A stretch of 50,579 nt of DNA from Neobacillus bataviensis LMG 21833 (GTDB taxonomy: Bacteria; Bacillota; Bacilli; Bacillales; Cytobacillaceae), in the NCBI RefSeq assembly GCF_000307875.1, contig NZ_AJLS01000129.1:1-50579 (forward strand), written 5' to 3'. The translations under genes were made by a program, and so were the position numbers. Positions 1-12,813 of this stretch are shown one piece after another. The notes under the pieces are model-generated. The model searched no databases, was not told the origin of the DNA, and was given only the letters and a program-made list of their open reading frames with translations. Within the stretch, counting starts at the first letter, position 1. Every line of letters starts with the position of its first letter.

Positions 1-2
1 AG

Positions 3-55
3 CCGATGAAGGACAAAACTCCAAAAATCCTGAGCAAAATGGTCTTCATCAAGTC
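3..55 (-). repeat. single hairpin repeat unit (GATGAAG family)
   Basis: On the minus strand this begins GATGAAGACCATTTTGCTC and ends in GTTTTGTCCTTCATCGGC. It is one unit of the hairpin repeats seen as arrays at 25390-25588 and 35426-35534. Its left arm matches the 25 kb array and its right arm the 35 kb array, so it links the two as one family. It lies at the window edge and more units may lie outside. Confidence 0.6.
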
Positions 56-115
56 ATCGAAGGCGAGTTATTCACACTTGGAGGAAAGACGAAATAGGCT
101 GTTGGAATAAGAATT

Positions 116-285
116 AAAGACAAAATATAGGTTCCTTTCGCTAGAAATGTCTTTAAGAGCACTTTTTAAAGACAAAATGCATGTTCCTTTCGCCAGAAAT
201 GTCTTTAAGAGCACTTATTAAAGACAAAATGCATGTTCCTTTCGCCAGAAATGTCTTTAAGAGCACTTTTTAAAGACAAAAGACA
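116..285. repeat. tandem array, three 52-bp hairpin units plus a partial fourth
   Basis: Units start at 116, 168, 220 and (partial) 272, a period of exactly 52 bp. Each unit opens with AAAGACAAAAT and carries TGTCTTTAAGAGC about 30 bp later, so AAAGACA and TGTCTTT can pair in every unit. There is no open frame and no coding signal. Period and layout match the arrays near 25.4 and 35.4 kb although the arm sequence differs. Confidence 0.8.
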
Positions 286-449
286 TCACAACTCATGCAC
301 AAATCCTCCTATTTTACTAAATAAATCCACTATCTTATTAGTCTTTTACCACAACAAACCTTTCATTCAATCCTTTTCTAAAAGTTGAAAACCCTACCAA
401 AGCATAATTTTCCAGATTCTCACCGATATAATTTTAGTAAAAATACATA

Positions 450-486
450 TAAAACCGTTTACATTTAGTAAAATTCAGAATATAAT
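450..486 (+). promoter_or_regulatory. sigma-A promoter with overlapping LacI/CcpA-type operator
   Basis: TTTACA (458-463) and TATAAT (481-486) are 17 bp apart, a near-consensus sigma-A promoter. TAAAACCGTTTACA (450-463) differs at one position from the cre/LacI-family pattern TGAAACCGTTTACA and covers the -35 box, so binding would block transcription. The binder could be the LacI protein at 9574, CcpA, or both. The binding protein's ribosome site GGAGGT follows at 505. Confidence 0.75.
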
Positions 487-516
487 GGGGATGTCATAAA
501 AAATGGAGGTCATACG

Positions 517-1755
517 ATGAAGCTAGTAAACTTTAAATCTATTTTCGTTTTATTTATTGCTGCCATGTTACTCTTAGCAGGTTGTAGTTCCTCATCTAGT
601 AAAAAAAGTGATACTGCGAAAGATGGGAAAGTAAAACTGCGCTTTGCCACTTGGGATGTTGGAAGCGATGTTGACTTACAGCAAAAGATGATTGACAAAT
701 TTAATAAATCTCACGATAACATCGAAGTTACTTTAGAGGCTTATGGAAGTGAATATGATACAAAAATTACTGCTGGTATGGGGGCAAAGGATGCTCCAGA
801 CATTATGTATATGTGGAACTACCCGCAATACAAGGATGCATTAGAGCCACTAGATTCTTACATTAAAAAAGAAGGCGCTGAGTACAAAGACAATTTCTAT
901 GAAACTCTTTGGAACTATAACTCCGCAGATGGAAACGTCCTTGGATTACCAGTTGGATACACAACACATGTTGTTTACTACAACAAAGCATTGTTTGATA
1001 AAGCAGGTGTTGAATATCCAAAAGCAGGATGGACGTGGGATGACCTTCAAGCAGCTGCTAAGAAACTAACAAATAAGGAATCAAAAGTAACTGGATTTGC
1101 CTTTCCAGGAAAACCTGACCCATATGATTTCGAAATGTTCCTTTGGGGTAACAACGCGGATTATATTGATAAAGAAGGTAACTTAAAAGGAAACCTTGAT
1201 TCGAAAAAATCAATCGAAGTGTTTGACATGTTCCAAAACATGGCGAAACAAGGTATTGCCATCACTACCGAGGGTTCTGGAACAACAGAAATGAAATCAG
1301 GTAAAGTTGGAATGTTCGTATACGGAGCATGGGGGCTAACTCCTTTTAAAGAAGCTGGAATTGATTACGGTGTTGTAGAATTACCAACGTTTAAAAATGG
1401 GAAAAGCGTAAGTATTTTAAGTTCTTCAGGTATTTCCATTTCTAAAAACTCAAAACATAAAGAAGAAGCATTTGAATTTATAAAATTCTGGACAAACGAA
1501 GAAGCAAATAAAGAAAGAATTGGTTTCGAACTGCCAGTTTTAAAATCAGTAGTTAAAAGTGAAAATCTTGAGCAGGATGAAATGAAGAGTGTGTTCTATT
1601 CCATGCTTAAAAAGAGTGACGGATATACACCAGCATCCTTCATCGTTGATGACTGGAGCGAAGTATCTGACAAACTAAACGATGTTTTCGAATCTATTTT
1701 TAACCCGAGTACATTTATGGAACCAAAAGAAGCATTAAAGAGTGCTGCTAAGTAA
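517..1755 (+). CDS. carbohydrate ABC transporter substrate-binding lipoprotein
   Basis: This is an extracellular solute-binding protein of family 1 (sugar oligomers), anchored to the outer face of the membrane. The signal peptide ends in the lipobox LLAGC, so Cys23 would be lipidated. A Ser/Lys-rich linker follows, then the bilobed fold with the typical opening LRFATWDVG and a WTWDDL motif near residue 170. At 412 aa it has normal family length. It is the first gene of the locus, behind the operator-bearing promoter, and is followed by a terminator-like hairpin that should make it more abundant than its permeases. Specificity is inferred from the downstream beta-galactosidase: a beta-galactoside or galacto-oligosaccharide. 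Confidence 0.9.
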   Translation: MKLVNFKSIFVLFIAAMLLLAGCSSSSSKKSDTAKDGKVKLRFATWDVGSDVDLQQKMIDKFNKSHDNIEVTLEAYGSEYDTKITAGMGAKDAPDIMYMWNYPQYKDALEPLDSYIKKEGAEYKDNFYETLWNYNSADGNVLGLPVGYTTHVVYYNKALFDKAGVEYPKAGWTWDDLQAAAKKLTNKESKVTGFAFPGKPDPYDFEMFLWGNNADYIDKEGNLKGNLDSKKSIEVFDMFQNMAKQGIAITTEGSGTTEMKSGKVGMFVYGAWGLTPFKEAGIDYGVVELPTFKNGKSVSILSSSGISISKNSKHKEEAFEFIKFWTNEEANKERIGFELPVLKSVVKSENLEQDEMKSVFYSMLKKSDGYTPASFIVDDWSEVSDKLNDVFESIFNPSTFMEPKEALKSAAK

Positions 1756-1808
1756 AACTTTCATTTCTTCATAAGTTAAGAAAGTATAAAATTTTCAACT
1801 TCGAGAAT

Positions 1809-1957
1809 TGTCTAGCTTCAGCGCCCTAGCGGCTAGCGTCCTTCGCTCTCCGCCCTACGATAAGTCAACATCGGTTCACTACGTTCACCGTGTTTCCTTT
1901 ATCTCAGTTGGGGAGCTCTAGGCCGTACGCCGCTGACCAGGGCGCTTGCGCTTTTCT
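1809..1957. repeat. dispersed GC-rich Bacillaceae intergenic repeat (~150 bp)
   Basis: It begins TGTCTAGCTTCAGCGCCCTAG and ends GGGCGCTTGCGCTTTT, so the ends (AGCGCCC and GGGCGCT) can pair. It is clearly more GC-rich than its surroundings. This type of element recurs between genes in many Bacillus and Geobacillus chromosomes. Here it sits inside the sugar-transport operon, between the binding protein and the permeases. Confidence 0.75.
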
Positions 1958-1962
1958 TAGGT

Positions 1963-2010
1963 GGTAAAGCACTTTGCAACTAGCTACTAAAGTGCTTTAC
2001 CTTATTTTCT
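1963..2010 (+). terminator. intra-operon terminator/attenuator hairpin
   Basis: GGTAAAGCACTTT (1963-1975) pairs perfectly with AAAGTGCTTTACC (1989-2001), followed by TTATTTTCTT. Placed between the binding protein and the permeases, it probably allows partial read-through. Confidence 0.8.
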
Positions 2011-2034
2011 TATTCTGACTAAGGGGTCATCTTC

Positions 2035-2961
2035 ATGAAATCGAATAAATCGAATAGCTATCAGCTAGTAAGTAGGAAAGTACCCTATTTATTTATATCA
2101 CCGTGGATTATTGGATTTTTGGTGTTTACCTTAGGGCCATTGGCTTTTTCATTAGTGATGAGCTTCTATAATTGGCCGATTACAAGTGCACCAACCTTTG
2201 TGGGAATCGAAAACTATAAAACGATGTTCACTGGCGACCCACAATTCTATAAATCTTTAGCTATTACCTTTAAGTTTGCTGCCATTTTTGTACCGTTAAA
2301 CTTAGTTAGTGCCTTAATCCTAGCACTCCTCATTACGCAGCCATTAAAAGGAATGAAATTTTTCCGTACCATTTTCTATTTACCTGCGGTTGTTTCTGGA
2401 GTTGCCATTTCAATTATTTGGGGCTGGATTTTCAACTCTCAATACGGGATTTTAAACTATTTACTATCATTCATTGGCATTGAAGGACCAAAATGGCTTG
2501 TGGATCCGAAATGGGCGATTCTTACCATTGTCATTGCGAGTGCCTGGGGTGTCGGAACGATGATGCTGATTTTTTATACAGATATTAAGGGAATTCCACC
2601 AGAATTATATGAAGCAGCGGCGATTGATGGCGCTGGTCCATTTCGTCAGTTCTTCAGCATTACCATTCCAAGTATTACACCAACGATTCTATTTAACGTC
2701 ATTACATCGGTCATTGGAGCCTTGCAGCAGTTAGCATTAGTGTTACTTTTAACCGGCGGCGGTCCATTAAAATCAACCTATTTCTACGGAATATATGTGT
2801 TTAATAACGCGTTTAAACACCAAAAATTAGGATATGCAAGTGCAAACGCGTGGTTTATGTTCATCGTCATCCTCATCTTAACGATGTTCATCTTCAAATC
2901 ATCATCTACATGGGTATTTTACGAAAATGAAGTGAAAAAAGAAGGGAAGAAGAAAAAATGA
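2035..2961 (+). CDS. carbohydrate ABC transporter permease 1 (LacF/MalF type)
   Basis: This inner-membrane permease of the sugar ABC family has about six hydrophobic segments. The EAA loop that docks the ATPase reads ELYEAAAIDGAGPFRQFF around residues 200-218. At 308 aa it is a typical MalF-like subunit without an extra periplasmic loop. The ribosome site AAGGGG lies 8-9 bases before the ATG. Its end overlaps the next permease by 4 bp (ATGA), so the two are translationally coupled and probably form a heterodimer. No ATPase gene is present in the locus, so a shared MsiK/MsmX-type ATPase encoded elsewhere is the likely energy source. Confidence 0.92.
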   Translation: MKSNKSNSYQLVSRKVPYLFISPWIIGFLVFTLGPLAFSLVMSFYNWPITSAPTFVGIENYKTMFTGDPQFYKSLAITFKFAAIFVPLNLVSALILALLITQPLKGMKFFRTIFYLPAVVSGVAISIIWGWIFNSQYGILNYLLSFIGIEGPKWLVDPKWAILTIVIASAWGVGTMMLIFYTDIKGIPPELYEAAAIDGAGPFRQFFSITIPSITPTILFNVITSVIGALQQLALVLLLTGGGPLKSTYFYGIYVFNNAFKHQKLGYASANAWFMFIVILILTMFIFKSSSTWVFYENEVKKEGKKKK

Positions 2962-3779
2962 GGATGTCAAAAAAACATAAAATCATCATGTACAGCCTTC
3001 TTGGGTTATTTACCCTTTACTTCTTACTACCATTTGTATGGGTAATCCTTTCAGCATTAAAAACAGAGTCAGAAGTGTTTAGTTTCCCACCAAAGATTTT
3101 TCCACATGTACCACAATGGGGGAACTTTATTGATGCGTGGAACAGCCAGCCGTTCGGCACTTATTTTATTAACTCCGTTATTGTAACGGTGATGACGACG
3201 CTGGGTCAGCTGATTTCATGTTCATTAGTTGCATACGGATTTGCACGATATGATTTCAAATTTAAAAATGGACTTTTCGTCCTATTGCTTGCAACGATGA
3301 TGATTCCTTGGGACGTAACGATGATTCCGTTATATATGGAATTCAATTTATTCGGGTGGATTAATACCTTGAAACCATTAATTGTCCCGGCGTTTTTTGG
3401 ATCAGCCTATTATATCTTTTTATTACGGCAATTCCTGATGAATATACCAAAGGATCTTGAAAATGCGGCGAGAATTGATGGGGCAAACGAATTTCAGATT
3501 TTCTTTAAGATCTTCGTGCCGATTATGAAAGCACCACTTATCCTAATCGCGGTATTAAATATTTTATTAGTCTGGAACGACTACCTTGGTCCATTAATTT
3601 ACCTTCAAGATCAATCGAAATATACATTAGCACTAGGACTTGCAGCATTTAAAGGGGTTCATGATCTGCAAATCTTACCGATTATGTCAATCACATTAGT
3701 CATGATTATCCCACCTGTTCTTGTGTTCCTAATTGCACAGAAGTATATTGTCGAAGGAATCAGTGGTTCCATAAAGTAA
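2958..3779 (+). CDS. carbohydrate ABC transporter permease 2 (LacG/MalG type)
   Basis: This is the second sugar permease and partner of the preceding gene. The N-terminal segment leads into a periplasmic stretch, and the EAA loop reads DLENAARIDGANEFQIFF near residues 170-187. At 273 aa it matches the MalG/LacG class. It starts in a 4-bp overlap with the upstream gene; an in-frame ATG two codons later is an alternative start. The beta-galactosidase follows 39 bp downstream with no terminator, so they should be one transcript. The substrate is inferred from the neighbouring hydrolases and is not visible in the permease. Confidence 0.92.
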   Translation: MRMSKKHKIIMYSLLGLFTLYFLLPFVWVILSALKTESEVFSFPPKIFPHVPQWGNFIDAWNSQPFGTYFINSVIVTVMTTLGQLISCSLVAYGFARYDFKFKNGLFVLLLATMMIPWDVTMIPLYMEFNLFGWINTLKPLIVPAFFGSAYYIFLLRQFLMNIPKDLENAARIDGANEFQIFFKIFVPIMKAPLILIAVLNILLVWNDYLGPLIYLQDQSKYTLALGLAAFKGVHDLQILPIMSITLVMIIPPVLVFLIAQKYIVEGISGSIK

Positions 3780-3797
3780 GAAAGACAATCAACATAG

Positions 3798-6878
<3,081 letters not shown>

Positions 6879-6881
6879 GAG

Positions 6882-6905
6882 ATAAGCAGGGGAAACCCTG
6901 CTTAT
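6882..6905 (+). other. intercistronic stem-loop
   Basis: ATAAGCAGGG and CCCTGCTTAT form a perfect 10-bp stem with a GAAA tetraloop, just after the lacZ stop. There is no T-run, so it is more likely an mRNA-stabilising or processing hairpin than a terminator. Confidence 0.65.
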
Positions 6906-6939
6906 TATATAGAAAGCGTATAAAGGAGAAATAAAGTCT

Positions 6940-8604
6940 ATGAAATTAGATATAAGTGAAATTCCTTTTTCCAGATTCGGTTCTTACTTTTGCGTATCGC
7001 AGGAAAAAGATTCAGGGGAAATTTATATACGAGATGTTCATGGCGGGGATGACGCCCCATCAAAGCTTTTTAAGCTTGATCTGTTACAGGATGGAGTGGA
7101 AAAAAAGTTTGACATCCTTGCAACTGAAACGTCCCTCCGCTTTTATCTAGTAGAGGATTTAGAGAAATATGCAGAAATCATCATCCCGGAAGAGGACGAG
7201 CTTCAACTTGAAACAAAGGGTGTCGAGGTCCGCCTGCAAGCAAGCAAAGTGAAGTACGACACCTTACACGAATATGAGGATGGGATGTATGAATACCACA
7301 TCTATCCAAAGGAACTAAAACTGATGATTAGCAAGCTGTCCGGTGAGATGTCTGTTCATGCTCCTTGGAACGTGATTGGCAATGATTTTATCGATATACG
7401 CATGAAGGATGGTCACTTTGTGATGGAGAGCTACCGTACTGTTTTTAAGCCAAAGAAATATGGAAGCTTTGAAGCGGGAAAAGAAAAGGTGGAGAAACTC
7501 TATCAGGAGTGGCTAGAAAATAGTACCGAGAAGAATGAAGTCTATGAGGCTTCCATTGACCGTGCTGCCTATATTACTTGGTCAAGTATCGTTCATCCGG
7601 ATGGCCTCTTAAAAAATTACGCGATGTATATGTCAAAGCTATGGATGTATAATATCTGGTCTTGGGACAACTGTTTTAATGCGCTGCATCTTGGAGCGAA
7701 CTATCCAGAGCTCGCCTATTCACAGCTAAAAATCTTCATCGATACACAGGATGAATCCGGGGCGTATCCGGATTTTGTGAATGATAAATTTGTTTCTTAT
7801 AACTGTATTAAACCGCCAATTTTCAGCCTTATTTATGAAAAACTCATGAATATGAATGACTATTTTATGGAGGAAAAACGTCTAAGAGAGGTTTATGAAT
7901 CGACAAAAAAAGTCATGAAGTATTTTGAATTATATAGAACCTATGAAGGCAGACTGCCGCATTATAAGCATGGCAATGACTCAGGCTGGGATAATGCGTC
8001 TTTATTTCACCGTGGAATGCCGGTGGAAGCACCGGATCTTGCAAGCTTTTTAATTCGAACACATGATATTTTAGCAAAATTTGCCGGCCTTCTTGGGGAA
8101 GAGGAAGAAGCGAAACAATTTACAGAAAAAGCGGATGATCTGTTTGATCTGTTAATGAAGCGACTTTATGACGAAAAAGGCTTCTTTGGCCGTGTGGGCA
8201 AGGACGCTGAAAAAATTGACATCCGCTCAAGCTTGATTTTACGATTGCCCGTTTTAATTGGGTATCGACTAGATCAAAAGGTGATGGATCAGCTTGTGGA
8301 TGACCTTGTGGAAAACTTTGAAACGAAATACGGATTCGCAACCGAAATGCCATCAAGTCCATTTTATAAGGAGAATGGCTATTGGCTTGGCCCCATTTGG
8401 GCTCCTGTTACGTATCTTTTTGTTGATTCATTAAAAAGCTATGGCTACAGTGAGATTGGTGAGAAAATAAGAGAGAAATTTTTAAATCTTACACTTGCCG
8501 GCGGAATGGCGGAAAACTTCGACCCGCATAATGGAAAAGGGCTTGTTGATACCTCCTTTACGTGGACGTCAAGTGTCTTCCTAGAATTACTTGAAAATAA
8601 ATAG
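6940..8604 (+). CDS. GH63-like (alpha/alpha)6-barrel glycoside hydrolase
   Basis: This 554-aa protein has an N-terminal beta-sandwich (about 1-180) and a C-terminal (alpha/alpha)6 barrel. It carries the family signatures of the GH63/MGH1-like group that includes E. coli YgjK: WSWDNCF near residue 245, NDSGWDNAS near 349 (Asp expected as general acid), NGYWLGPIWAP near 480, and NFDPHNGKG near 530. There is no signal peptide, so it acts in the cytoplasm. It lies 61 bp after lacZ in the same transcript and may trim an alpha-linked sugar from the imported oligosaccharide. Trehalase or mannosylglycerate hydrolase are alternatives within the fold. The exact substrate is unknown. Confidence 0.8.
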   Translation: MKLDISEIPFSRFGSYFCVSQEKDSGEIYIRDVHGGDDAPSKLFKLDLLQDGVEKKFDILATETSLRFYLVEDLEKYAEIIIPEEDELQLETKGVEVRLQASKVKYDTLHEYEDGMYEYHIYPKELKLMISKLSGEMSVHAPWNVIGNDFIDIRMKDGHFVMESYRTVFKPKKYGSFEAGKEKVEKLYQEWLENSTEKNEVYEASIDRAAYITWSSIVHPDGLLKNYAMYMSKLWMYNIWSWDNCFNALHLGANYPELAYSQLKIFIDTQDESGAYPDFVNDKFVSYNCIKPPIFSLIYEKLMNMNDYFMEEKRLREVYESTKKVMKYFELYRTYEGRLPHYKHGNDSGWDNASLFHRGMPVEAPDLASFLIRTHDILAKFAGLLGEEEEAKQFTEKADDLFDLLMKRLYDEKGFFGRVGKDAEKIDIRSSLILRLPVLIGYRLDQKVMDQLVDDLVENFETKYGFATEMPSSPFYKENGYWLGPIWAPVTYLFVDSLKSYGYSEIGEKIREKFLNLTLAGGMAENFDPHNGKGLVDTSFTWTSSVFLELLENK

Positions 8605-8616
8605 GCGGCGGATTAC

Positions 8617-9498
8617 ATGAAGAAATATATCGGGGAAATAGGCCTTACCATTGTAGCTGTTATTTGGGGAAGCGGTTTTGTCGCAAGTGCGGTGTCACTT
8701 GATCATTTTACACCCTATCAAATTCTTGCGATCCGTTTCCTGATCGGTGTCATTTTGTTAGGGCTTGTCTTTTTTAAAAAACTAAAGAATATCAAAAAAA
8801 GTACGATTATGAAGGGTTCGATCATTGGCATCTTTTTATACTTGGCATTTGCCCTGCAAACGGTCGGCTTGGTCTATACCACACCATCGAAAAATGCCTT
8901 TTTAACCGCAGTGAATGTGGTGATCGTTCCGTTTATCGCCTTTTTTATTTTTAAACGAAAAATGGATAAGTTTGAGCTTCTTGGCGCAATGCTTGCTGTT
9001 ACAGGTATTGGGGTGTTGTCATTGAGGCTCTCAGGAGGCGTCAATTTCGGGGACTTCCTTACGTTATTATGTGCGGTCGGATTCGCGTTCCATATTTTCT
9101 ACACAGCACAGTTTGTAAAAGATGAAGATCCCGTCCTGTTAACAATCATTCAAATGGCAGTTGCTGCCGTTTTAGGTTTTATCGTTGTCCTGTTCAAGGG
9201 TGAAACGCATCTTACAGCAAGTTTTGAAGGGGTATCTGCCGTTCTGTACTTAGGCGTGTTCTCAACAACAATTGCCTTTTTACTGCAGACAGTCGCCCAG
9301 AAATTCACAACTGAGACAAATGCAGCCATCATTTTATCTACAGAAGCCTTCTGGGGAATGGTCTTCTCCGTCATCATTTTAAATGAAGAATTAACGGTAA
9401 AAATGATCGCTGGAGCAATCCTTATCCTCACAGCCATCATCATTTCAGAAACGAAACTAAAATTTCTGAAAAGGAAACGCTTCAAAGAAGCAACGTAG
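8617..9498 (+). CDS. EamA-family (drug/metabolite) transporter
   Basis: This 293-aa membrane protein has about ten hydrophobic helices arranged as two repeats, starting with VAVIWGSGFVASA and repeating in the second half around residue 150, as in the DMT/EamA family. The C-terminus is short and basic (KLKFLKRKRF), placing it in the cytoplasm by the positive-inside rule. It follows the GH63-like gene by 12 bp and should be cotranscribed. An exporter of sugars or metabolites would fit the operon, but family members move many compounds, including amino acids, so the substrate is open. Confidence 0.85.
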   Translation: MKKYIGEIGLTIVAVIWGSGFVASAVSLDHFTPYQILAIRFLIGVILLGLVFFKKLKNIKKSTIMKGSIIGIFLYLAFALQTVGLVYTTPSKNAFLTAVNVVIVPFIAFFIFKRKMDKFELLGAMLAVTGIGVLSLRLSGGVNFGDFLTLLCAVGFAFHIFYTAQFVKDEDPVLLTIIQMAVAAVLGFIVVLFKGETHLTASFEGVSAVLYLGVFSTTIAFLLQTVAQKFTTETNAAIILSTEAFWGMVFSVIILNEELTVKMIAGAILILTAIIISETKLKFLKRKRFKEAT

Positions 9499-9511
9499 CC
9501 AATCGATTTTA

Positions 9512-9542
9512 TTTTAAGAAAAGACATTAATTGTAATATAAT
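9512..9542 (+). promoter_or_regulatory. probable promoter of the LacI-type regulator
   Basis: TATAAT (9537-9542) is a perfect -10 box. The only -35 candidate, TTAAGA (9514-9519), is weak at 17 bp spacing. It would let the regulator be made independently of the sugar operon. Confidence 0.45.
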
Positions 9543-9570
9543 AGAAGTATATAAGAAAAAGTGGGTATGA

Positions 9571-10572
<1,002 letters not shown>

Positions 10573-10587
10573 GGATGGAATCTAAAT

Positions 10588-10618
10588 CCACGAGACAGAA
10601 AAGGCTCGTGGGTTTTTT
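10588..10618 (+). terminator. Rho-independent terminator of the LacI gene
   Basis: CCACGAG (10588-10594) pairs with CTCGTGG (10605-10611), followed by GTTTTTT. It closes the sugar locus. Confidence 0.85.
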
Positions 10619-10626
10619 GCGTTAAT

Positions 10627-10680
10627 CAGGGGGACGGCTCTAGTGGCATTTAAGGAAAAAGGTTATAAAATCGTCCCGGT
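10627..10680. repeat. GGGGACGG-family palindromic repeat, diverged copy
   Basis: GGGGGACGGCTCTAGTGGCA, an A-rich middle and ATCGTCCCGGTGG form an imperfect inverted repeat. The same core recurs at 24062, 35540, 40047, 46505, 49085 and 49236. Confidence 0.5.
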
Positions 10681-10689
10681 GGATTCCCT

Positions 10690-10730
10690 GTTTGTCTAGT
10701 GGCGGAATGGTCATCATGAGTGAAAAGTTG
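10690..10730 (+). repeat. 3'-end fragment of the ~400 bp non-coding repeat
   Basis: The stretch TTTGTCTAGTGGCGG, a TGGTCAT run and AGTGAAAAG closely match the 3' ends of the large repeats (for example 19798-19833). Only about 40 bp are present, so this is a terminal remnant. Confidence 0.5.
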
Positions 10731-10750
10731 TTTAAAGCTGTAAAGAATGA

Positions 10751-10799
10751 AAGAAAAAATAAAGGGTTCAGTTTCCAGCTTGTGCCGGAGGCTGAACCC
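10751..10799 (-). terminator. terminator of the minus-strand amino-acid permease operon
   Basis: Read on the minus strand, GGGTTCAG and CTGAACCC pair around a 20-base loop and are followed by TTTATTTTTTC. It lies just past the stop of the permease at 10814. Confidence 0.75.
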
Positions 10800-10813
10800 C
10801 ATTTATTTGGATT

Positions 10814-12211
10814 TTAGGATTTTACTTGATTTTCGATTACTGCCGGCATTGTTTTTCGGCGTAGGAAGAAGATGATGCTCACGACGATGATAAAAGGCAC
10901 TCCCACTATCCATGCGACTCGGAAGTCTGGGGAAAAGGCCATCGTAATTAGAATGGCACTTAATAAAATAATCCCAATCCACTGCAATAATGGAAACAAA
11001 GGTGCTTTTACTGGCAGTGGTTCCGGGTGATGCAAATGAACTGTCTTTCTAAAATTCAAGTGGCTTACTAGAATGATGATCCATACGAGAATCCCACCAA
11101 AAAGGGCAACCCCAAAAAGATAATTAAAAGCCATGGGACTAAAATAGGAAACTAGACTGGCAATCAAGACTCCTCCGCTAGACGCTAAGATCGCATTCAC
11201 AGGGGTTCCCGTTTTGCTTAAATTCCCTAAAGCTTTGGGAGCGTAGCGGCCACGTGATAAGGAGAAAAGCATTCGTGATGTGAGATATAGATTTGTGTTC
11301 ATACTTGATAACGCGGCTGTTAATACGACAAAGTTCATAATACCGGCTGCATACCGAATGCCAGAGTTTTCGAATACTTTTACAAACGGGCTCTGTTCCA
11401 CTACTTGTGCACCGGCATGTGCCCAAGGGACGATGGCAAGAATAATTGCCAACGACAAGATATAGAAGAGGAATAATCGGATAATCATGGTTTTCATGGC
11501 TTTTGGAACGGCCTTTTGTGGGTTCTTTGACTCACCGGCGGTAACGGCAATAATTTCTACTCCATAAAAGGAGAAAATGGCCATCAGCACACCCATCCAC
11601 ACCCCTTTAAACCCATGTGGAAAGAAACCCTGGTTGTCTGTATAATGGCTAAAACCTACGGATTCAGAATGTCCAATTCCAAATACGACGGTGATTCCGA
11701 AAATGATAAAGAGAACAATGGCAACGACTTTAATCATAGCAAACCAATATTCAATCGTTCCAAAATTACCTACAGAACGGCTGTTTACATAGAGGATAAT
11801 GGCGCCAAATCCCAGTGCCCACAGCCAAACAGGGATCGAAGGGAACCAATATTGCATATAAATTCCTACCGCTACAGCCTCACTCCCGATGGCAATCACT
11901 TGGGCGGCCCAATACGTATACCGAACTAAAAATCCTACCCAGGAATTAAGATACATTTCCGCATAGGTACCAAATGAGCCAGCTGTAGGGTGAACTACCG
12001 CCATTTCAGATAGACTGAACATCATGATCACAGCAATGCACGCAGTAATCACATAGCTAATAAGTACACCCGGACCTGCATAGCCAATCGCAATTCCACT
12101 TCCCATAAACAATCCAGTTCCTATTGCCCCACCAATGGCAATCATCGTTAGTTGTCGGTCAGTAAGGGCACGCTGCAACCCTTCTTCTTGCTTGATTAAA
12201 TGATCCTTCAT
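10814..12211 (-). CDS. amino-acid permease, AAT/AAP branch of the APC superfamily
   Basis: This is a 465-aa, roughly 12-helix secondary transporter. The N-terminus RQLTMIAIGGAIGTGLFMG is the diagnostic helix-1 motif of AAT-family permeases such as RocC and GabP, with the unwound GAIGTG substrate loop. EMAVVHPTAGSFGTYAE in helix 3 and FSFYGVEIIAVTAGE in helix 6 are also typical. It is the last gene of a three-gene minus-strand operon, overlapping the preceding YitT-like gene by 4 bp and ending in a clear terminator. Co-expression with a PLP enzyme suggests uptake of that enzyme's amino-acid substrate. The particular amino acid cannot be told. Confidence 0.9.
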   Translation of the reverse strand: MKDHLIKQEEGLQRALTDRQLTMIAIGGAIGTGLFMGSGIAIGYAGPGVLISYVITACIAVIMMFSLSEMAVVHPTAGSFGTYAEMYLNSWVGFLVRYTYWAAQVIAIGSEAVAVGIYMQYWFPSIPVWLWALGFGAIILYVNSRSVGNFGTIEYWFAMIKVVAIVLFIIFGITVVFGIGHSESVGFSHYTDNQGFFPHGFKGVWMGVLMAIFSFYGVEIIAVTAGESKNPQKAVPKAMKTMIIRLFLFYILSLAIILAIVPWAHAGAQVVEQSPFVKVFENSGIRYAAGIMNFVVLTAALSSMNTNLYLTSRMLFSLSRGRYAPKALGNLSKTGTPVNAILASSGGVLIASLVSYFSPMAFNYLFGVALFGGILVWIIILVSHLNFRKTVHLHHPEPLPVKAPLFPLLQWIGIILLSAILITMAFSPDFRVAWIVGVPFIIVVSIIFFLRRKTMPAVIENQVKS

Positions 12212-12813
12212 AAACTGGCCTCCTCATTTTTGTATCGTTGAAGTAAGGATATCGATGAATCCACGCTTTTTCCTGCAATGATAATGCTAATAAATGTAAG
12301 AACAGTATGATCAAATCCGTCTGTTAAAAAGGTTAAAAAAAGGACAAAGCCATTGACGACCATCATCGTTTTTCCAATCGTGATGAAGGGGAAATGCTTG
12401 GCAATCACGACGCTGGCAATATCGAGTCCACCGGTGGTTGCGCCCGCTTGAATCACGATGCCTATACCGATCCCAGAGAGAACCCCACCTAAAATACAAC
12501 CGATTATGGGTGAAGGTAGGGTGGGGATTGTCGTTAAAATGGCTAAGAAGAGAGAGAGTGCCCCCATTCCAATTAAACTAAAGAGAGCAAAAGAGGAACC
12601 GATGGAACGGTATCCGATTAAAAATAAGGGAATATTGAGTACAAAATAGATTAGTCCTAAGGGAGAATGCAGGGCGTTCGCCACTATGACGGCAATTCCC
12701 CCTAATCCTGGTGCTGTAATCCCGTTTGGTTTTTGAAAAACATAGTAAGCAGCAGCTACAAGGAAGGTTCCTAGTAGAATCGCTGCTATTTTTTTACTTT
12801 GTAATAAGAGCAT
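12208..12813 (-). CDS. YitT/YczE-like integral membrane protein, short form
   Basis: This membrane protein of about 201 aa has five or six hydrophobic segments and the family's glycine-rich loop (IQAGATTGGLDIAS near residues 125-138). It lacks the soluble DUF2179 domain found in longer YitT proteins such as the one at 20390. I start it at ATG 12813 (MLLLQSKK), which has GAGG nine bases upstream; the longer reading would need a TTG at 12828. It overlaps the end of the aminotransferase gene by 20 bp and the permease start by 4 bp, so the three are tightly coupled. The function of this family is not established. Confidence 0.82.
   Translation of the reverse strand: MLLLQSKKIAAILLGTFLVAAAYYVFQKPNGITAPGLGGIAVIVANALHSPLGLIYFVLNIPLFLIGYRSIGSSFALFSLIGMGALSLFLAILTTIPTLPSPIIGCILGGVLSGIGIGIVIQAGATTGGLDIASVVIAKHFPFITIGKTMMVVNGFVLFLTFLTDGFDHTVLTFISIIIAGKSVDSSISLLQRYKNEEASL

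Noticed and set aside
116..285. Possible CRISPR array
   Set aside because: Units are repeated along their full length with no unique spacers, and no cas genes are in the window; it is a tandem hairpin repeat.
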